A DNA stretch of 8,644 bases. It comes from Methanobacteriota archaeon. GTDB lineage: Archaea; Thermoplasmatota; Poseidoniia; Poseidoniales; Poseidoniaceae. Under the pieces are notes generated by a model. It saw only the letters and a list, made by a program, of their open reading frames with translations. It was not told where the DNA came from and did no database searches. The position numbers and the translations under genes were made by a program. Positions 5,834 through 8,644 of this stretch are shown piece by piece. The stretch is from NCBI GenBank assembly GCA_002727485.1, contig PBXE01000033.1, positions 45,642 through 54,285 of the forward strand, in the 5' to 3' direction. Each line of letters begins with the position of its first letter. Position 1 is the stretch's first letter.

Positions 5834-7021
5834 TCAATCATCATTTTCATCTGAAGGCATCAAGGCTTCGGAAGAATTATCTTGATTGAGGTCTTTTTTC
5901 ACTACCCAGAATATGAGCGAGAGCGTGGACACAGCAATCACAACAGCCGCTGCAGGTAACCAAGCAATACCTTGGTCAATCAATTGTGGCATCACAAGCC
6001 AAGTGAATCGCAAATCTTGGTGATCGTCAAATCGCTTTGACCAAGAAAAAAGGTCGGTTGTACTATGACCAGTAATCGTCAAAGCCGTTGAATGGTTATT
6101 GAAAAATGAGGTGCGACCTAGAATATCATAATCAGTTGAATCTGTGAGATTAATTTGCGCTTTAAATCCATTTTGCACTGAAAGATATAGCAAGTTTTGT
6201 TCTACGCGCCAACCAGATTGTAACTGATTTTCTTCAGAAGAAATTTCTGGAAGGTTGATGCTTTGAACCTCTGAATTATTGAGATCGATAATCCAAGTAA
6301 TGGGTACATTCCAACGGAAAGGAGTAAGTGATTGACATTCAGGTGTTTGAAGAGAGGTGAAAACAAGCGTCGTGCCGTTTAACTCATGAGAAAATTCATG
6401 GCATCTGTTGATGCTCCAATACGACCATGCTTCTCCCCAAGTAGTAAACCACACATCATCTCTCTCTTCGAGCATTGCCACCACGTCCTTGTCATGACGG
6501 ACAATGGCATCATGAATCCGTCCAATCCAATACAAGTTTACAAGCCCACCTGCATCAAGTTCATTTTCTAATGCTGATTGATTAGCCATACCTAATTCCA
6601 AACTTCCTCCTCTGCGACCAAGATTGTGCCAATCCCAGAGATCTTTAGGTTCATCTTCCGCATGGTGCCAGGCAGAATGCCTGAGGCCGGTATTATCGCC
6701 GTGAATCATGAATCCTAAATCAGCAATATCTTCATGTTCACTTGCGGACAAGGAACCCGGCGTATATACTGACAGAGCATTTCCACCCCAGCGTGATGCC
6801 TCGATGTGATCTCCAAGATATTGGCGACATTGCGAAGTGACAGCCACAGGTTCAGCCTCCCAGTTAGCATCTGGCATTCCATAACAGCCAAACTCGTCTC
6901 CCTTGTCGAGTCTTTCAAGACCAATCGTAGCCAGCCATCCATCCGATTTCCATGTTGCCTCTTCCGCAAGCACAGGAGAGTATGTCGCAGAAAACAACAA
7001 CAACAATACAAGAAAGCGCAC
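5834..7021 (-). CDS. Exported protein anchored by a C-terminal membrane helix, function unknown
   Basis: I do not recognise the family. Of 395 residues, 1-19 form a signal peptide (hydrophobic L-V-L-L-L-L-F core ending V-L-A). About 351-374 form a single membrane helix, and the last 21 residues are a charged tail ending in acidic residues, so the bulk should be extracytoplasmic. The outer part has four cysteines (C46, C65, C207, C229), possibly two disulfides. A Trp/His-rich region includes H115-S-A-W-H-H, D130-W-H, R-G-G-S-L-E-L-G (137-144), N-L-Y-W-I-G-R-I-H (162-170) and V-W-F-T-T-W-G-E-A-W (190-199). The last block faintly recalls the C-terminal part of polysaccharide-deacetylase-like barrels, a guess only. 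The start is GTG 7021 because a TGA lies four codons upstream in frame; an ATG two bases earlier is out of frame. Its last codons are duplicated upstream of trpS. Confidence 0.85.
   Translation of the reverse strand: MRFLVLLLLFSATYSPVLAEEATWKSDGWLATIGLERLDKGDEFGCYGMPDANWEAEPVAVTSQCRQYLGDHIEASRWGGNALSVYTPGSLSASEHEDIADLGFMIHGDNTGLRHSAWHHAEDEPKDLWDWHNLGRRGGSLELGMANQSALENELDAGGLVNLYWIGRIHDAIVRHDKDVVAMLEERDDVWFTTWGEAWSYWSINRCHEFSHELNGTTLVFTSLQTPECQSLTPFRWNVPITWIIDLNNSEVQSINLPEISSEENQLQSGWRVEQNLLYLSVQNGFKAQINLTDSTDYDILGRTSFFNNHSTALTITGHSTTDLFSWSKRFDDHQDLRFTWLVMPQLIDQGIAWLPAAAVVIAVSTLSLIFWVVKKDLNQDNSSEALMPSDENDD
5838..5878. repeat. Direct repeat, copy B (partner at 3996-4045)
   Basis: This 41-bp segment encodes the acidic C-terminal tail of the exported protein. 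It matches copy A at 39 of 41 aligned bases, without copy A's 9-bp insertion. Both copies point the same way and lie about 1.8 kb apart, just outside the CobW/ferredoxin cassette. Confidence 0.85.
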
Positions 7022-7108
7022 ATTTAATTCTCAAGTGCACCATGCTTTGAGACTTGTCATTCAATTTAGGGATAAGTATCAAAGGGTAAACATCACCTAA
7101 AATGTTCA

Positions 7109-7873
7109 ATGGAAGATGTTATTCAAGCATGGTTGCGTTTGGAAAAACATTGGAAAATCGAACCCTCTGGCAAAAAAATTGGGAAATACAGAAGCTATGG
7201 TTTTCTAAGATACACGGTCGGTTCACTTCTAAAAATCGTAACTCGAATTAAAACCACTGGACGTCAAAACATCCCGAAATCTTCTCCATTTGTTATTGCC
7301 GGTAATCACTTATCTCACGTTGACCCGATTGTGATTATTATCACATCTGGCAAAAAAATACATTATCTCGCAAAAGACGGTCACTTTCAGAATTTTTTCT
7401 TACGGCATTTTATGAGACTTGTTGGACAGATTGAAACAAATCGAGACACAGGAGGGAAACAAGCCCTATCCATGGCTGCGGATGTGATTGCTAACAACAA
7501 AATCCTCGGAATTTTTCCTGAGGGAACAAGATCAAAATCTCAAGAGCCTCCCTATCTATCAGAAGGCAAAACAGGCGTTGCAAGGCTCGCTGCATCTTTC
7601 CCCGACATGCCAATACTTCCCGTAGCGCACTGGGGAACAAGAGAAATGATGATTCCAAAAAAACACAAATGGCCTCGATTTTGGCGGAAAGCTGGAATCG
7701 CCTACGGAGAACCCGTAACTTGGCATCAGTGGTTAGGTGAGCAACCAGAACTGCAACAAGTGAAATCGATTGAGGTAAGTAATGAAGACGAGGTAAATGA
7801 CCTGTGTTCAAAACTCTATAGAAAATTCACTGATGACTTGATGCAAAGATTAGGACTCCTGGGCGCGCCGTAA
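7109..7873 (+). CDS. plsC: PlsC-family glycerolipid acyltransferase (1-acylglycerol-3-phosphate acyltransferase-like)
   Basis: PlsC-type enzymes move a fatty acyl group onto lysophosphatidic acid to make phosphatidic acid at the membrane. The 254-residue protein has all four family blocks. Block I is N-H-L-S-H-V-D-P (66-73, catalytic H67 and D72). Block II is G-Q-I-E-T-N-R-D (106-113, R112). Block III is F-P-E-G-T-R-S (136-142), and block IV is I-L-P-V-A-H-W-G-T. Length is normal for the family. The N-terminus lacks a strong transmembrane helix; a basic segment followed by a mildly hydrophobic stretch (about 32-47) may associate with the membrane. The start is ATG 7109; no Shine-Dalgarno is evident. 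The gene is divergent from the exported-protein gene and 35 bp upstream of thyA. Substrate specificity cannot be read from sequence, and archaeal members need not act on standard ester lipids. Confidence 0.88.
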   Translation: MEDVIQAWLRLEKHWKIEPSGKKIGKYRSYGFLRYTVGSLLKIVTRIKTTGRQNIPKSSPFVIAGNHLSHVDPIVIIITSGKKIHYLAKDGHFQNFFLRHFMRLVGQIETNRDTGGKQALSMAADVIANNKILGIFPEGTRSKSQEPPYLSEGKTGVARLAASFPDMPILPVAHWGTREMMIPKKHKWPRFWRKAGIAYGEPVTWHQWLGEQPELQQVKSIEVSNEDEVNDLCSKLYRKFTDDLMQRLGLLGAP

Positions 7874-7908
7874 CAAGGCTCAAGGGCTTCATTCTATCTG
7901 GGCAGGTC

Positions 7909-8644
7909 ATGGAGCCGTATCTCAGTTTGATGAGACTGATTCTAGAAGAAGGAGAAGCGAAGGGAGACCGAACCGGAACCGGGACACTCAGCGTTTTTGG
8001 CCATCAAATGCGATTTAATTTGCAGGAAGGTTTCCCAATGGTAACGACCAAAAAACTACACTTAAAATCGATTATTTACGAATTATTGTGGTTCATTCGA
8101 GGAGATACGAATGTGAAATATCTTCAAGACAATGGTGTTAGAATTTGGAATGAATGGGCAGACGAAAACGGCGACCTTGGCCCTGTTTATGGCCGACAGT
8201 GGCGGCATTGGGAGACCAAAAATGGTCAGATCATCGACCAACTGAATGAGGCAATTTCAACGATTAAATCAAACCCAAACAGTCGTAGAATCATTGTGAG
8301 TGCATGGAATGTTGGGGAATTAAAAGAAATGGCACTGATGCCATGTCATGCCTTTTTCCAATTTCATGTGTCGAATGGAAAACTCAATTGCCAATTATAT
8401 CAACGGTCTGCGGATGTATTCTTAGGAGTACCATTTAACATCGCTTCTTATGCATTACTCACCCACATGGTTGCTCAAGTATGTGATCTCAAACCAGGAG
8501 TTTTCGTTCATACCTTAGGTGATGCTCATCTTTACAATAATCACTTGGAACAGGCTCGTTTGCAAATTAGCAGAGAACCACTTCCATTGCCATCATTGAA
8601 AGTCAACCCTGAAATCAAGAATATCGACGATTTTTCTTATGATG
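7909..8644 (+). CDS. thyA: Thymidylate synthase ThyA (runs off right edge)
   Basis: ThyA methylates dUMP to dTMP using methylenetetrahydrofolate, producing dihydrofolate. The 245 visible codons align without gaps to the start of Escherichia coli ThyA as I recall it (264 residues), so about 19 residues are missing. Identifying residues keep the E. coli numbers: R21 in G-D-R-T-G-T-G-T, catalytic C146 in P-C-H-A-F-F-Q-F, and D169 and N177 in D-V-F-L-G-V-P-F-N. Long blocks such as [13 protein letters not shown] and [13 protein letters not shown] look bacterial. ATG 7909 is chosen because M-E-P-Y-L-S-L-M lines up with the E. coli start and no upstream in-frame start exists. AGGT at 7904-7907 is too close to be a normal Shine-Dalgarno. 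Probably co-transcribed with plsC. Confidence 0.96.
   Translation, partial: MEPYLSLMRLILEEGEAKGDRTGTGTLSVFGHQMRFNLQEGFPMVTTKKLHLKSIIYELLWFIRGDTNVKYLQDNGVRIWNEWADENGDLGPVYGRQWRHWETKNGQIIDQLNEAISTIKSNPNSRRIIVSAWNVGELKEMALMPCHAFFQFHVSNGKLNCQLYQRSADVFLGVPFNIASYALLTHMVAQVCDLKPGVFVHTLGDAHLYNNHLEQARLQISREPLPLPSLKVNPEIKNIDDFSYD

Noticed and set aside
5838..5904. Extension of the direct repeat beyond GAAGAATT or into the trpS start
   Set aside because: Past the stated ends the two copies lose convincing similarity by eye; a faint shared ATCAAT beyond the stop codons is too short to count.
6715..7023. Minus-strand frame from the ATG at 7023 beginning with a cysteine-rich stretch
   Set aside because: It overlaps the exported-protein gene in another frame. 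The GTG frame gives a clean signal peptide, a long ordered domain and a membrane helix, so the ATG frame is a shadow.
7491..7811. Minus-strand frame of 106 codons
   Set aside because: It is antisense to the plsC catalytic region, which carries all family motifs on the plus strand.
1..8644. tRNA genes, CRISPR arrays, insertion sequences, defence systems
   Set aside because: I saw no cloverleaf-like segment, no regularly spaced repeats, no transposase frame or terminal inverted repeats, and no defence-gene motifs.

Overview
The window looks like a piece of an archaeal genome, most likely a planktonic marine euryarchaeon of the Poseidoniales (Marine Group II) or a close relative. The archaeal assignment rests on an FttA/aCPSF1-type KH-domain ribonuclease, an archaeal 20S proteasome beta subunit, an archaeal-type tryptophanyl-tRNA synthetase, an archaeal ZPR1-like zinc-finger protein and a SepF-like protein. 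The narrower placement is inference: it comes from this archaeal core sitting beside bacterial-type genes (plsC, thyA) in modest-GC, tightly packed DNA with Shine-Dalgarno sites of the GGAGGT/GGTGA kind.

Layout. 1-1466 (minus): proteasome beta subunit psmB followed by the N-terminal 257 codons of fttA, which runs off the left edge. 1555-2624 (plus): SepF-like gene and ZPR1-like gene, eight bases apart. 2614-4002 (minus): trpS, whose 3' end overlaps the ZPR1 gene by 11 bp. 4169-5721 (plus): a COG0523/CobW GTPase with an unusual C-terminal extension, then a small Cys-rich ferredoxin-like protein. 5834-7021 (minus): an exported protein of unknown function anchored by a C-terminal membrane helix. 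7109-8644 (plus): a PlsC-family acyltransferase and thymidylate synthase thyA, cut by the right edge about 19 residues short of its end. No tRNA, rRNA, CRISPR array or insertion sequence was seen.

How the genes relate. The left half is informational and housekeeping (protein turnover, transcription termination, division, tRNA charging). The CobW/ferredoxin pair looks like a metal-handling module, and plsC and thyA are metabolic genes of bacterial type.

The most unusual structure is a near-identical direct repeat (39 of 41 aligned bases, plus one 9-bp insertion) flanking the CobW/ferredoxin cassette. One copy encodes the last residues of the exported protein. The other lies just upstream of trpS, in the same orientation and reading frame, at the end of a 36-codon ORF whose stop overlaps the trpS start. 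The simplest reading is that the exported-protein gene once lay directly upstream of trpS and that the cassette was inserted between them with duplication of the gene's 3' tail.
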